Positions 23,801 to 34,267 of a DNA stretch of 64,000 bases are shown here, piece after piece; position 1 is the first letter of the stretch, and each line of letters opens with the position of its first letter. This stretch comes from Holacanthus passer (taxonomy: Eukaryota > Chordata > Actinopteri > Pomacanthidae), in NCBI GenBank assembly GCA_025331565.1, contig JAFREQ010000042.1, forward strand, positions 2,366,501 through 2,430,500, given 5' to 3'. The notes under the pieces are model-generated. The model was not told where the DNA came from. It worked only from the letters and a program-made list of their open reading frames with translations, and searched no databases. A program made the position numbers and the translations under genes.

Positions 23801-26736
23801 AAGCAGCGAGTGCAGCTCCGAACTCCCTCTGCAAAACAGCACGTTTAGTAAAACGACGTGTCTGGAGACAGGAGCATTTAAAATAGACTCATTCCCACCG
23901 CTGCTATTTGTGTTTGAGGCACCTTTCAAAGACTGTTACTATCATCAAAGACCCTGTTGTTTCATGCAAAATAGAACAGAAACATTTGAGCAGATCTCAA
24001 AATCAGTCGTCAGAAGAGACGAGGTTTGGCTGGAGAAACAGCAGAGGTTGGTTGATTTCCAGCTCTGGAAATTCCATGATTACAAACTACAGTTTTTGTC
24101 TGAGCCATAAAAATAAAACTAATGCAGACACGGAGTCAAGGAATTGATGTAAAGGAAACCTGCACACTAAAAAATATGAGGTTGAAATTGACCCAATGTC
24201 AAGACCCAACACTCAACGTGTCAACAGCTGAACTAACTACATTATTATGTGGATCTGTTCATGACTCTTAAACTTTTTACTTACAATTTTAAATGACAGC
24301 GAGGACAGTTAGATCAGTTCAGTGTCTCTGCTCTCAGTCCCATAATAAAGATGGTTGAATTGATTTGACATCGATCTTTTCTCAGGACTCTCGGAGAAGC
24401 CTGGACTCAGCTGAAGAAGAGTCTTCACGATGAGGCTGAAGTTCACCTGAAGTTCTCCAACAAGGTAATTAACATCTGCTTTGCTGGAAAGAAGCACATT
24501 CATTAATTAGGAAGAACTCTATGAGATGTACCATCTTGTTTTCAAGGCGTCCCAATATGAACCACAGCAACTACATAACAACAGAGGAGGGACATGATAA
24601 AGGAAAATCAGAAACAAACAACAGACAAAATTTTAAAAACTTTACGACCACAAACCACAAACAATAATTGAAAGCTTTCTCTGAATCACACACACGTCCA
24701 TCTCGCCGTAGACGCCTTTGGTTTGCAGCTCTCTGCACCTTCAGGTCAACTTTTTTTCATGTTTCAATCAGCTGAAGTAATAGATACTCGATCCGACCAC
24801 ATCCTGAGGTGACCGTTTACCCCGACCTCGGCGGAGTCGACCGAAGGAAATGACCTGTCCGCGATCCGATTACCGGCGATGCAGAAAGCGCACGCAGGCC
24901 TCGGACGCAGCCTGAAATAACGCGGAGCTGCCTCAGAGCTTTTCATAGCCCTCTGTTGTCTAATTAATTAGTTACGAGTCCTGACGAGCCTCCACACGAG
25001 GCCACACGGGCTCCACCAGCGCTCTGACACTTCATGCTTCATTATGAGACGGCTGAGGAGAAGGAAACGTGTGATCAGGCGGCGAATGAGACGTCTTATC
25101 AAAGCTTTTCTCTGAGTTTCAAACAAGCTGCATTTCATCTCCCAGCATCGGCATTTTCACTGCATTAACATTCTGCACAGAGCTGCTGACAAGCACTTTG
25201 TAGTTTATTACAGAGTCATAAAAACCAATGTTTTTCTTATTATTGGACAAGTGTTGGGTGGGAGGAACAGAAACAGACTAAAAGTGTAATTGTCTCCCTT
25301 TATGGTGACAGATGTGAAACAGGAAACAGGCTTTATGAAGTAAGGCATTGATTTTAGAAAAAGGCTTTATATAGATTGTACGTATAGATTTTATTTTCTG
25401 TTTGGTGCACATGTGACAATAGAGTATATGTACAGTGCATCCAATAGGAAGCAGAGTTTGCTTTCTTCACATGACACAAGAATTAAGTGACCAACAGCTG
25501 AGTGATTTGCCTCCGCAGCTCCACACCGAGGTGGAAAAACCCTTGCTGACGTTCAGGGGCGACAACTTCAAGAAGGACCTGAAAAAGTACGACCATCACA
25601 TCGCTGACCTCAGGAAGCAGCTGGCGAGTCGCTACGCAGGCGTGGAGAAGGTACTGACACGGCTGTACTTTCATTTACAGATCAGATCCAGACTGTTTCC
25701 TGTCACTGCTCAATGTTTCCCTCAAAATACTGCACAAAGTCTCCAATAGTGAATCTAGTTTTTGGCACAAGAAAACACACAGCGGTGTTTGTCTACATCA
25801 CAAATATTACATAATAAAAAGAGCTTCAGTGACTCCTACACTTCTCTACACATCTTGATCCAGAACTTTGCTGCTGCTTCCCACCTGATAAAATCAGGTC
25901 ATGAATGAATTTATTTGTTTCTTATATTTATTTTTGGACATTTTGTGAAGGCATTTTAAAGTGGGCAGCAGCATAATGTGGACGATGTGTCTGAACTACC
26001 GAAATAAGCAGAAGCAAAAATAAAGACTTTTTTGACAGATGCTACTATTGTTTAGTTTTTCTTATATATTAGAAATAAAAAAACTCTTGTGGAGATTCTG
26101 TAGCTACATCTGTCAAAATGTCTAACATCTGTGTAAAAGCAGTTTACAATGATAAAACTGGCATTTAGCGTTGAAACTATAAGTAATGTTTGAAACAATG
26201 GGCTCTTGATTTCAGCCACAGCGCATCGACAGATTGGCTGTGTTGTCACATGGTGTTTGTCTGATGTCGTCCTTTCACTTTTATAAACTGAGCATGATTG
26301 TATATTTGAAAGCAGCTAAAATGATTGTCTGAAGTGTCACAGCTGCAACCTGCATCAATCTCAAGTTTTATTATCTTCAAATCCACCAAGTTTGACATAT
26401 CCTTTGTTTTCTGTCCGTCACTGACAGTTTCCCAGCTGTGAAAGAGATGAGTCCGTCCCACATGTTTCCTTGTTGTTGGTGTCACTTGAGAATGAGATTT
26501 TCTTGGCTTATGCATCGCTCTTACTGTGTTTACCTTTCAAACACTATTACACATGACCTTGGAAAGGTGCCTCATGAGAATAAGAGGACAGATTAAAGGA
26601 TGAGACCGGGATCAGAGCGCAGATGTCAGCAGCCGACATGAAAAGGCTCTAATGACTCTTGTAATAGACGTAGGTACAGTATATCTGAGGATTACACCGA
26701 GTGACTCATTGTTTCTACGCTCACACGTCCTGCTTG

Positions 26737-26796
<60 letters not shown>

Positions 26797-29700
26797 GACA
26801 GGCTCGTAAAGCTCTGGCCGACCGGCAGAAGGATCTGGAGGTGAAGACCCAGCAGCTGGAGATCAAACTCAGCAACAAGACGGAGGAGGACATAAAGAAG
26901 GCCCGGCGGAAATCCACACAAGCAGGTCAGAGGTCACGGAGTCAGAGCTTAAATAAGTCACAGCAACATTTACTTCGACTTTAGAGAGCATCTCAATCAA
27001 TAATAGAGAAAAATTCATCTTTATTGAAATGTGATGATAATTTCATGTTGTTTAATTAGTTTAAAAAGCAGAAGAAAAGACAGGAGTCCCACCTGAGATC
27101 GACTGTGTTTGACATTTTAATAAAGAAGCTGATGACTTCCTGTTGTAATGGTTCTGTTCTTCCGCAGAGAGAGAGACTGCAGGAACTTATCTCATCCTCT
27201 TCCTCTCAGTAGATTAGTCACAGTCCGCAGCACTAATCAATGGCGCTCATAAGGCCCATTTAGAGGATGTCAGCCTCGTGTCGATGATCAACTGTGCCGC
27301 ATCACGCTCGGGCCAAATGTCACCGCGACTCGCTGCACTCGCTGCCACAGACCAGGACATATTTTACCTTCACTGAGTGAATTTTAATGAGCTTCAAAGA
27401 TGTTTCTGCTCTAATATCTGACACTTATTTATGTTTAAGATTAGAGGAGCTGAAATATTCTGCAGAAGAACATACGAGTATTCAGATTGTTTCCTTAAGT
27501 AAAACATCTCGTTCTGCAGTAAAATGTGTCCTGTGACTGATATATCATCATATCTGACATCTCGTTGAAGTTGACGTTTGTGATGAAACCAAACTGACTT
27601 TGGGTGAAACTGAAAACAGTAAAACTACGATTCAAATCAAAATGTTTATATATAATTCCTAATCACAAGTCAAAGCAAGTGTGAGCAGTTCAGGTTTTTA
27701 GCGTTGATTTAAAAATAGTAGTTGTCAAACCAAATGTGAGATCTGTTTCATGTTTGTCCCAGAAATGTGCAGCACAGTCTGAAAAAGCAAGTTTAATCTT
27801 CAGAGAAACTGAGTAAAAAAAAATTGTTTTTGTTTTTATTGAAGAAGCTTTTTGACACTTTTGCTATGAAACAAATCCCAAGAGATTAGATCAGAACAGT
27901 GGTGGAAGAAGTATTCAGGTCATTTACACAAGTAAAAGTACTAATACCACACTGTGAAAATACTCCACTACAAGTAAAAGTCAGCTTTCTCAACACATAA
28001 CTTCATCCTTCAGTTTATCACAAACATTCAAAATCACCACATTTGGAGATACATGGTTTTCATTGGACAGGAAGGGTGAGAAAAAAATGTAATCTGAAAA
28101 GTAACTAAAGCTGTCAGACAAAAGTAGTGGAGTAAAAAGTACAATATTTGCCTCTGAGGGAACCTTAATTTGTACTGAAGTAAATATATGTATTTAAATT
28201 TCAACTCATCCAACAATCGTTAAAGGTTCTGTAAAGAAATGTGGACAGTCTGAATACAACACAAATAATAAGACAATGTTCAGTTTGATTATTTTCTGAC
28301 TTGACTTAAAAACAAATGACAGAAGCTTCATGTTGACATTAAACTCTGATTCGTCTGTGAATGGTTGAGGAATGATGTGTGAGCGCCCTCTGCTGGTCCG
28401 GACGGGGTTTTGCTCTACAGATTATACAACTACAGACACGCAGAGCTGAAAAAGATGCTTGGAGCAATTTTGGAAAGAGAAATATTCTTGTAAACACAGG
28501 TGGCCGTTTCCTTGTGTACTGACCTCTGACCTTTGACCTCTTGTGTGTGCTGTGCAGGAGATGACCTGATGCGCTGTGTGGATCTGTACAACCAGACCCA
28601 GTCCAAGTGGTTTGAAGAAATGGTCACCACCTGCATGGTAAATAGTGGTAGTAGTAGTAGTAGTAGTAGTATTTGTACACAGACAGCAGTGGGTTCTGTG
28701 TGAGACCAAACAACAAAACAACAAGGGTTCATAGTTTCTCTGTGAACCTTTGTCTTCCTGTCACTTTAGGAGCTGGAGAAACTGGAGGTCGAGCGGATCG
28801 AGTGGATTCAGCAGCATTTACGTCAGTACACGACTCTGCGGCACGAGACAGACATGTTCAACCAGAGTGTGAGTTTGTCTCCTGGATGTTTCTGTGTGTG
28901 ACACTGAAGACGTGACTCTAATGTTCCTCCTCACTTTGCCTCTGTGTTTTTAAAATGAGACTTTGAACAGGCAACGAGACTGAAAGTTGATTTTAATCAA
29001 AAGCAGAGATGCAGGATGAGTATCTCCTGACAACAGCCCTTTAAACATACTGGACTTTCTTCATCATACTTTTATTCATAACAATCAATCAACCAGCAAA
29101 CAACTGAGCAAACCATCACTGGATGAACCAGTGACTCGCTCTGGCTGCGACATGATTCGCCCGCCGCTTCCTCTGAGCCGCTGGTTGAGTGTAGCCGTGG
29201 CGACAGATCGAGACCCAGGTGTTTCTCTGTCAGCCTTTCATCCAGCGAACTGGCTGCCGTCGCTGAGACGCCCACCGGCTCTCGGCTTACTGAGGAGGTA
29301 AAGCCTGGAAATCTAACGAGACGTGTCCTGTCAGCATCACAACAGCAGAGCTTCTCTGTGCTCTGGGTGACGAGACAGATTCTTCAGACCCGACACAAAC
29401 ACTGCAGATCCACCTGTGAGCATCTCTCTTTTGAATGACACATATTCTACTGTAACACTCGCTGACTTTGACTGAGGCCAAAAACCTGAGAAGATTCAGT
29501 TTTTCACCAAGAATTTTGCTCTTGTCAGGAAGGAAAATTAATTCATCTCAGATTAAACGCAGACTAATAAAGAAACAGGCAGTTTCGCAGCTTTAAGGCA
29601 AACTGACCTCGTACGCTGGTTCAGCTGAAATGACATGAACCTAAAATTAAAATCTAACTACCTGGATTTAGCTGTTGTTTCATTTTCGAGCATTAGTCGT

Positions 29701-30547
29701 CAGGGCAGAGCATCAAAACATCCAACAAGCACTGGATTGTTCATGCAGAGGCAGGGAGATGTTTTCTCACTGGTCACTGGGGGAGTGGGTGTGTTTGGAT
29801 GTGTGTGTGGGCAGAGCTGTGTGTCTGTGGCTGAATGATTGCCTAACTGAGATCACCTGCACCTACCTGTGAATTTGTTTGCTTGGCACAGAGAGGGGGA
29901 GAGGTAGGGTGTCCATGTTTCTGATGACCGCTGAAGTTATTTCCCATCATAGTCTCGTCCTACAAGTCCATCATTGCATAAATGTCCAGATGTATGTTTT
30001 TATCGAGAGGGTTAAAATAAACACCCTCAAACTGCAGGAACGGCTTCGTGTTTCCTCCTTAGACTCTGCTCTGTCCTCTCAGTGACTAACCTGGTTTTGA
30101 CAGTCACGCTACAGTTCAATTTCTTGTTTGTTTAATTTGGACAAAAACCAATAAATGTTTTATGGGCGGATCTGAGAGTGGCATCAGTCTTATCATCTAA
30201 CTCTCTGCCTGAAAGAGAATAAATGTATTTCCCAGAATGTCAAACTATTCTTTGAAAACCATGAAGATCTAAACTAGATTTTATGCCAAGAAGTTGCTGA
30301 GAAATTTTGGAGTTTGGACCAATGTGTATCATCATCTCTTCTGTTCTCTTCTTCTTCTTCTTCTTCTGTTCTGAGGTAAAACCAGTAAACGAACCGATGT
30401 TTTATGGGATGTCTGTTCTTCATGTGTCTCTAGATGGTGGAGCCGGTCGACCAGCTGCTGCAGAACGTGGATCCAAGCAAAGACAGAGAGCTGTGGGTGA
30501 AGGAGAATAAAACCGGTGAGGTTCGACCTGTGGACATGGACATATAG
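4880..30547 (+). CDS. gas7: GAS7, growth arrest-specific 7 (WW and F-BAR domains)
   Basis: GAS7 is a membrane-bending F-BAR protein that binds phosphoinositides and actin and acts in neurite outgrowth and phagocytic cup formation. Coding exons: 4880-4882, 8474-8597, 11831-11908, 13841-13920, 16170-16232, 21038-21127, 22396-22511, 23708-23782, 24386-24464, 25519-25650, 26802-26925, 28558-28637, 28770-28868, 30434-30547. They join in frame to 418 residues, the size of the mammalian form without an SH3 domain. The WW domain is residues 20-49 (W24, W46). F-BAR runs from about 140 to 380 and includes the KARRKSTQAGDDLMRCVDLY stretch. The C-terminus ends RPVDMDI. The first coding exon gives only the ATG and has an in-frame stop 24 bases upstream, so no SH3 exon is joined through it. 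Alternative starts are listed separately. Identity is very secure; the exact 5' structure is less so. Confidence 0.96.
5930..6265. promoter_or_regulatory. CpG-rich patch in GAS7 intron 1, possible promoter or enhancer
   Basis: This stretch is rich in CG dinucleotides (for example gcgagcagagcgcagg) within an otherwise A/T-rich intron. Open frames cross it on both strands, but none resembles a known protein. It may be a first-exon or promoter region of another GAS7 transcript, or an enhancer. Assignment is weak. Confidence 0.3.
7863..8217 (+). repeat. Dispersed 'AAGTAAAAGTACTAATACCACACTG' family repeat, copy 1, with a nested repeat
   Basis: The left part has aaggtactaataccacactg. The right part has aaagctgtcagacaaaagta, then gagtaaaaaagtagttac and cattccaccactgg. 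These are the two ends of one common fish element. About 120 bases between them (7950-8075) match a different fish repeat, so one element has inserted into the other. Seven further copies are listed in this window. Confidence 0.65.
7950..8075 (+). repeat. Dispersed 'AATTAATGATT...GATTATTTTCTCCATCGAT' fish repeat, nested copy
   Basis: The stretch reads gcaattaatgatt, then ctgctgattattttctccatcgatcaatcagttgtttgg and gaaaatagtgagaaa. It is a decayed copy of a very common teleost repeat rich in ATTAATCGATTA blocks. It sits inside the copy of another family at 7863-8217. Reverse-orientation copies lie at about 56310-56450 and 57255-57340. Confidence 0.55.
10360..10525 (+). mobile_element. Decayed LINE reverse-transcriptase fragment (L2-like) in GAS7 intron 2
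   Basis: From 10412 the frame reads GVPQGSVLWPLNHYMLPLDH, the conserved RT motif around GVPQGS and the following YMLPL of fish non-LTR retrotransposons. It is soon broken by a stop. A one-base frame change then gives LHNSARHTEL, which aligns with the FHxYADDTQL catalytic motif but has lost the two aspartates. It is a dead fragment. Confidence 0.65.
11310..11415 (+). repeat. Dispersed fish repeat, 'CTCTGGGGATCATGAATG' family, copy 2
   Basis: It contains aaggtcattaaattcagtc, then cgtggggagcatgaatgtgc and acatttcatgacaatatgcc. It aligns block by block with the copy at 3105-3245 and is diverged. Confidence 0.5.
12583..12770 (-). repeat. Dispersed 'AAGTAAAAGTACTAATACC' family repeat, copy 2 (reverse orientation)
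   Basis: It contains tttactcaagtacataagtac, ggtacttgtactactcttgagtatttcc, cttctactccaccacatctcagaggga, tttttactccactacatctg and tctgacagctttagttac. This is the end segment of the family in reverse orientation. Related sequence may extend to about 12970. Confidence 0.65.
14640..15250. promoter_or_regulatory. gas7: CpG-rich region in GAS7 intron 4, candidate alternative promoter
   Basis: CG dinucleotides are dense here (for example gccgcgggtctcg and gagcgcggccgtcgtg). The region contains a strong translation context followed by a splice donor (15031-15048) and a copy of a GGTCACGTGTTTA motif at 15148-15160. Together these suggest an internal promoter, but no transcript evidence is available. 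Confidence 0.4.
15031..15048 (+). other. gas7: Candidate alternative GAS7 first coding exon (MFCAAK)
   Basis: The sequence gccgccgccatgt is a near-ideal start context. It opens six codons, MFCAAK, which run straight into a donor, gtgagag, in phase 0. Exon 16170-16232 accepts phase 0, so a protein MFCAAK-PPGSVSP could follow, lacking the WW domain. Supported by sequence logic only. Confidence 0.35.
16104..16232 (+). other. gas7: Alternative GAS7 first coding exon (MMMEASFDTEESFDD)
   Basis: An ATG triplet at 16104 opens 43 codons that read without a break through the internal 3' splice site at 16169 and end at the same donor (gtgagt at 16233). A transcript starting upstream in the CT/GA-rich region would encode an acidic N-terminus (EASFDTEESFDD) joined to the F-BAR part, 345 residues in all, with no WW domain. 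Mammalian GAS7 also has multiple first exons. An open frame continues upstream to 16029, but that codon is GTG, so 16104 (or 16107 or 16110) is the likely start. Confidence 0.6.
17164..17177 (+). promoter_or_regulatory. RFX X-box-like motif 1 (GTTTCCATGGCGAC)
   Basis: The 14-mer is close to the RFX palindrome GTTGCCATGGCAAC, with two mismatches. It lies in GAS7 intron 5 next to a (GGA)n run at 17228-17253. Confidence 0.4.
17228..17253 (+). repeat. (GGA)n microsatellite
   Basis: About eight to nine uninterrupted GGA units in GAS7 intron 5. Confidence 0.9.
17647..17677. other. Perfect 12-bp-arm inverted repeat with a 7-base loop
   Basis: Left arm TCCGTGTTCACT, loop GCGGCTG, right arm AGTGAACACGGA. 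The arms are fully complementary. It lies 80 bases before a perfect CRE in GAS7 intron 5. It could be a DNA palindrome bound by a dimer or a transcript hairpin. No RNA family was recognised. Confidence 0.75.
17755..17762. promoter_or_regulatory. Perfect palindromic CRE (TGACGTCA)
   Basis: A full CREB/ATF consensus inside a CpG-rich patch of GAS7 intron 5, between two RFX-like motifs. Eight bases alone occur by chance, so the support comes from the setting. Confidence 0.45.
17817..17830 (+). promoter_or_regulatory. RFX X-box-like motif 2 (GTTGTCATGGAGAC)
   Basis: It matches the RFX palindrome with three mismatches, mainly in the right half-site. It is 55 bases downstream of the CRE. Confidence 0.35.
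18102..18122 (+). repeat. (GT)n microsatellite
   Basis: About ten GT units in GAS7 intron 5. Confidence 0.9.
18152..18164. promoter_or_regulatory. RFX X-box motif 3 (GTTGCTTAGCAAC), perfect palindrome
   Basis: The half-sites GTTGCT and AGCAAC are perfect, separated by one base, as in the X-box consensus. It is the strongest of the three RFX-like motifs in this intron and lies just after a (GT)n run at 18102-18122. Confidence 0.55.
19425..19570 (+). repeat. Dispersed 'AAGTAAAAGTACTAATACC' family repeat, copy 3
   Basis: It contains ggtagaagtattcagatctc, then taagtaaaagtactaatacc, aaagctgtcagagaaatgca and gtaaaaagtacagtattccctctgag. The internal part of the element is deleted. Confidence 0.7.
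20803..20853 (+). repeat. (CT)n microsatellite
   Basis: About 25 CT units with one interruption, 185 bases upstream of the 3' splice site at 21037 in GAS7 intron 5. Confidence 0.95.
24780..25100. promoter_or_regulatory. CpG-rich, homeobox-motif patch in GAS7 intron 9
   Basis: CG dinucleotides are frequent between about 24780 and 24920 (for example cggcggagtcgaccg). The patch is followed at 24961-24970 by TAATTAATTA, a palindromic double homeodomain core. No repeat or exon was recognised. It is a candidate enhancer, unproven. Confidence 0.3.
26738..26792 (+). repeat. (TG)n microsatellite abutting a GAS7 3' splice site
   Basis: About 27 uninterrupted TG units end 9 bases before the AG of the acceptor for exon 26802-26925. 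Only ttgcgac separates the repeat from the AG, so the usual pyrimidine tract is replaced by alternating TG. Confidence 0.95.
27898..28200 (+). repeat. Dispersed 'AAGTAAAAGTACTAATACCACACTG' family repeat, copy 4
   Basis: It contains agtggtggaagaagtattcagg, aagtaaaagtactaataccacactg, aatactccactacaagtaaaagtc, aaagctgtcagacaaaagta and gagtaaaaagtacaatatttgcctctgag. Both ends and some interior are kept. Confidence 0.75.
28648..28670 (+). repeat. (TAG)n microsatellite just after a GAS7 donor site
   Basis: About eight TAG units begin 10 bases after the donor of exon 28558-28637. Confidence 0.85.
30225..30260 (-). repeat. Solitary end of a MITE-like element in GAS7 intron 13
   Basis: The stretch tatttcccagaatgtcaaac followed by tattcttt matches the terminal sequence of the element found complete at 52065-52320. 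No partner end was seen nearby. Confidence 0.45.
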
Positions 30548-32360
30548 AGCGTCCTGACGTGGGATGGGCCGTCCTGTCTTCAGTATTCAAACACGTCCAC
30601 ACAGTCCCAGAACACTTGTAATAACACTGATCCGGGGACAGTGCATGTTCAGACTCCTGGTGTCTGCTCATCCTCTCTCTGGCCGGAACATCAGGAGCAA
30701 AGGTTCATTCTTAACGCAGTCCGAGTGCAAGGAAACAGAAACGGATCAAAGTACCAGCATGTTCCTTCTAAATTTTAACCCTCTCATAACCAACATTAGC
30801 TTACTGAATGCCATCTAACATACTCTGCTGTTTACCTGTTGTAAAGTCGACACTATTAGAAAAATTATATGTATTTTGAATCGTTTAGTTTAGCTTCAAT
30901 CGACACTTTTCCAGTTTGAGTAAACCAAACAAAAAAAACAGTCTGATTATTGATATTACCTTTATTTTAGATACGATATTGAAGCATACTGAGATCTTAG
31001 AATGAATATGATATATTTTCATATTTTGCTGGTTCATTTTGGTGGAAGTGCATGTTTTGAATATCTTGCTTTTACTGTATACGGAGAGCTGCACAGTTTG
31101 TGACGACGCGACGGTTGTTTTTGGTGTAGTTGGTCGAAATTGCGCAAGATGTTCTGCGTCTTGTAAGTGACCGAATCAGTTTAGGAGCTTTCTCACAAAA
31201 TAAATGAGACTTCACATGTGCAGCGTTAATATCCAGTAACCTCAGTCATTGAGAAAAACACACACACATACAGTGTTTTGGAATGTGAATTTGATTCTGC
31301 TCGCCACGAGTCCCAACGCGTGGCGGATCGGGTTTAGGCCAGGGTCTATTTTGGATCAGTCCGGAGGAAAAAGATGGTCCAAGTTACACTGAAACACCCT
31401 TTAGTGCCTAATGGTTATATACCTGGAATGTCCTTGACATATTCTACTCTGCATCCGTGTACATTTGTACATATAGGCTCGATGTATTTTGCTGTCAGAT
31501 GTTTAACAGGCCCCAGGTCTGAGGGCCGATGAGGTGTTTGTACTGTACAACGTCGTTTGTTTTATTTTTGGTAAATGTACAGAGAATATCTTTCCGATGG
31601 TGGACGGTGAAAGAGGGCAACATGCAGCAAAATATTACAAAACGCATAATCCAGAAGATTAGGAAGTGAATTAGTGATATGGATTGATCGATGCGGTGGA
31701 CTGAAATCAGAGACTGCATGTTCAGTATGTGTCTGTGTTTACATGTCTGTGTCTGTCTCTGTCTTCACATTTTCTCGTGATCTATCTGTTCTGGATTTAT
31801 TTGGCTCTTTATCTTTCTGTGGCTGTTTTTATTTTCTCAAAAGCACAAAAGCCAATCAAATAACAAAAGATTCAAATTGTAATCCTAATCCAGCTGCCAG
31901 GCTCTCGAAAAAAATTCTGAAAAAAAATAGACGTGCTTACCTGCCTTATCACCGACGTTGATAAAGTGCATTCCATTATTTTTGTGTTAAATGAAGAAAT
32001 CATTATTTGAACTGTGACTGGATTCAGTACGTTCAGACTTTGCTTTAAACCCGAAATGCGCAGGTTTGAATAGCATATCTGTTGTAGAGGTTTTATCAGT
32101 GTGTGTCAATGTTGTGCACTAAATGTAAAAGAAGTTATTACGTTCCAAACTAAATGTTCTTGACATGAATCGACATGTTTCACGATGACGTAACGGTTGA
32201 GTTTACTGCCCTTCTGTGATTCACATCTTCATAACGTGCATTTAAATCCGATGTTCCCGATGTTTTTGAGAATGTTTGATCATAGGTGACCTCTGTCCAG
32301 ACGGTGTACTGTGGAATGCAGTGTCCAAAATAAATCTCCTCTTTGAAAATTCAATATCAC
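30548..32360 (+). other. gas7: GAS7 3' untranslated region
   Basis: No coding content follows the TAG at 30545-30547. A canonical AATAAA at 32329-32334, followed by a GT-rich stretch (ggtgtgttgttatg), is the best polyadenylation signal. This gives a 3'UTR of about 1.8 kb. A Pumilio-type TGTACATA lies at 31466-31473. Confidence 0.6.
32329..32334 (+). terminator. gas7: Polyadenylation signal of GAS7
   Basis: AATAAA with a downstream GT-rich element within 30 bases. It is the first strong signal pairing in the 3'UTR. Confidence 0.6.
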
Positions 32361-33530
32361 GGTGTGTTGTTATGTAACTGCGTCAGGAGGCAATGATTTT
32401 AGGTTTAGGTCAGTTTACAGGCTCATCAGAGTCCATTGGATCCGGTCCAGTTGGATCGGGAGGGAAAGTGCGGCCGGTGGTCGGATGCTGATTCAGTCTG
32501 TATTCTGACCAGGTATTAACCAAAGGACAAGATGAAACAAAGCAAACCTCTCGTTCAGCAAAGCAGGACATTTCTGATGAAGACGCTTGATTACATGAGC
32601 TCAGATACTGAATGTGTGTTGCATAATTTCAGATTTGTTTAGTGATCTGCAGAAACTGATGTACAAATGTTAAAGGAGCAGTTCAGCAATTTATAATTTG
32701 ACGCTGTGGAGCGTAATATTTTTACTTCTAAAAGCTTCAGGTGACTTTCAAGACTGTCAAAGTTTGTGCACTGTGTTAACTGTGCTGCTGTAATCATTTC
32801 CACGCAGTCTCTTCAATGTCAGTTTTGCAAATATCTTCATGAGAAAAGACACGTTCAACACATTCATCAGGCTCAAAGCAAAGAAAATATCCACAGGACG
32901 CCTTTAAGTTATAATAGTGATTTCAAAAAATGCTCATACGTGTGGAGGAGGTGTTTTCCTCCGATCACTGATGCCTCCTTTATCACATGACTTGCCTAAG
33001 AATATTTAGGATTAAAGGAAACTGATTTTTTAAGAAGTGTCTGGATTTGATTGTGTGAAGCAGAAGCAGCGTCTTCTTCATCGTGCCGAGCTCATATCAT
33101 CTTAACTGGAGACTCCAGTTGGAGGTTGTTTGTCTCAACTGACCTTCAGCTCCTAATAGGATCGGCTGATACAGGCGGATTGTTAACCTGAGCCTAATTC
33201 CTCTCATAAGGAGCTCTCGTCCCGACTTGCTCGCTCTCAACCTAATGAATGAATCCAAGTGTGAACGAACACGCTGCCAGACGTGAGAGAGTAAATTGGC
33301 CGTCTGGAAAAAGGCTTGTGTGCAAACACGGGGGGAGGCAGCGGGGAGGGGTCAGGTTCAAGGATGTCAAACATGTGGACGTCAAAGTGTGGATACGGAG
33401 CTGCCTCACAGCCAGAGAGCAGGGGATACAGACACAGTGGCTTTCAATTAACCTGTTTTATGCACATTTTCAATTTGTGCATAAAAAATCTCAAAATACT
33501 GCAAAAAAGGTTTTGGGCTGAAATTGAAAA
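32361..33530. other. Intergenic DNA between the 3' ends of GAS7 and RCVRN
   Basis: The two genes converge. No exon or RNA gene was seen. Open frames at 32766-32990 and 33249-33521 have no recognisable content. A minus-strand AATAAA at 33541-33536 may end the recoverin transcript. Confidence 0.5.
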
Positions 33531-33535
33531 GTTGC

Positions 33536-33541
33536 TTTATT
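33536..33541 (-). terminator. rcvrn: Possible polyadenylation signal of RCVRN
   Basis: AATAAA on the minus strand, about 730 bases after the recoverin stop codon. Distance and lack of other tests keep this tentative. Confidence 0.35.
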
Positions 33542-34267
33542 GATGAAAGCAAAATGTGACAAAGTGCAGTGGAAAAACAAATAAAATCATAAGTTACATG
33601 AAGCTTAAACATCAGAGGAGAGAAGAAACCGTGAGATGTGTGAGGAGACTCTGACCTTCCTCACATTAATATTTCCATCATGTTTTCGACATTGAATTCA
33701 CCGTTAATGACGTCACCTTGTTGCACCTTCGTCCTCTACAATAGTTTAACTGGACTGGAAAAGATGCAAAGATGAACCAACTTCTAATGTTGGCATTTGG
33801 ATTTCTTGAGGTTTAAATTAGAAATGGATGGAAACCTGATGTGAAGGGAAAAGGAAGAAGACAGAGTTTGAAGTTTGAAGGCTGTTCGTCGACGTCTGTG
33901 ACAGAAGCTGTCAAATATTAAACACAGTCACCGACCAGACATTAAAACATTTAGATGCTAAATTCTAAATGAACGAGAAAAACAAATCAACACAGCATGT
34001 TTCTTCGTCAGCTCCCTCATTCATGGATCAGGAATATTAGAGATCAGGGCTTGAGTTGCCATTTCAAGAGTTCCTCTGCTTCTGTCTTCTAATATCGAAT
34101 GCATTGATCTAATTGTTGCCTGGATACAAAGACAAAAATGCAAAAGATCAGTTCATCAATGAAGAAAAAAAAAAAGCATGGGTGAAACAGAGAAGCAGCC
34201 GGATCATGTTAGAACGGAAACAGAAAAATGAAAGAGTCCACATGAAGGAGGTGTTTTGAAGCTCATA

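Larger units (their letters stand above)
21038..28868 (+). other. gas7: GAS7 F-BAR exons (nine exons)
   Basis: Exons 21038-21127 through 28770-28868 encode INCVTFPLPGEGPEQQLLKP into YCDYFW, then the FCH and coiled-coil parts of the F-BAR domain: KQLKGKQMQKEMAEF, RIKIEEEYAKNLSKLS, EVHLKFSNK, DHHIADLRKQLASRYAGVEK, QLEIKLSNKTEEDIKKARRK, QSKWFEEMVTTCM and LRHETDMFNQS. Spacing and phases match throughout with no frameshift. Two acceptors sit directly beside simple repeats: (CTC)n at 22396 and (TG)n at 26802. The domain forms a curved antiparallel dimer that binds acidic membranes. Confidence 0.93.

Noticed and set aside
26612..26984. Open frames with runs of His-Thr or Cys-Val on both strands
   Set aside because: Translation of the (TG)n microsatellite.
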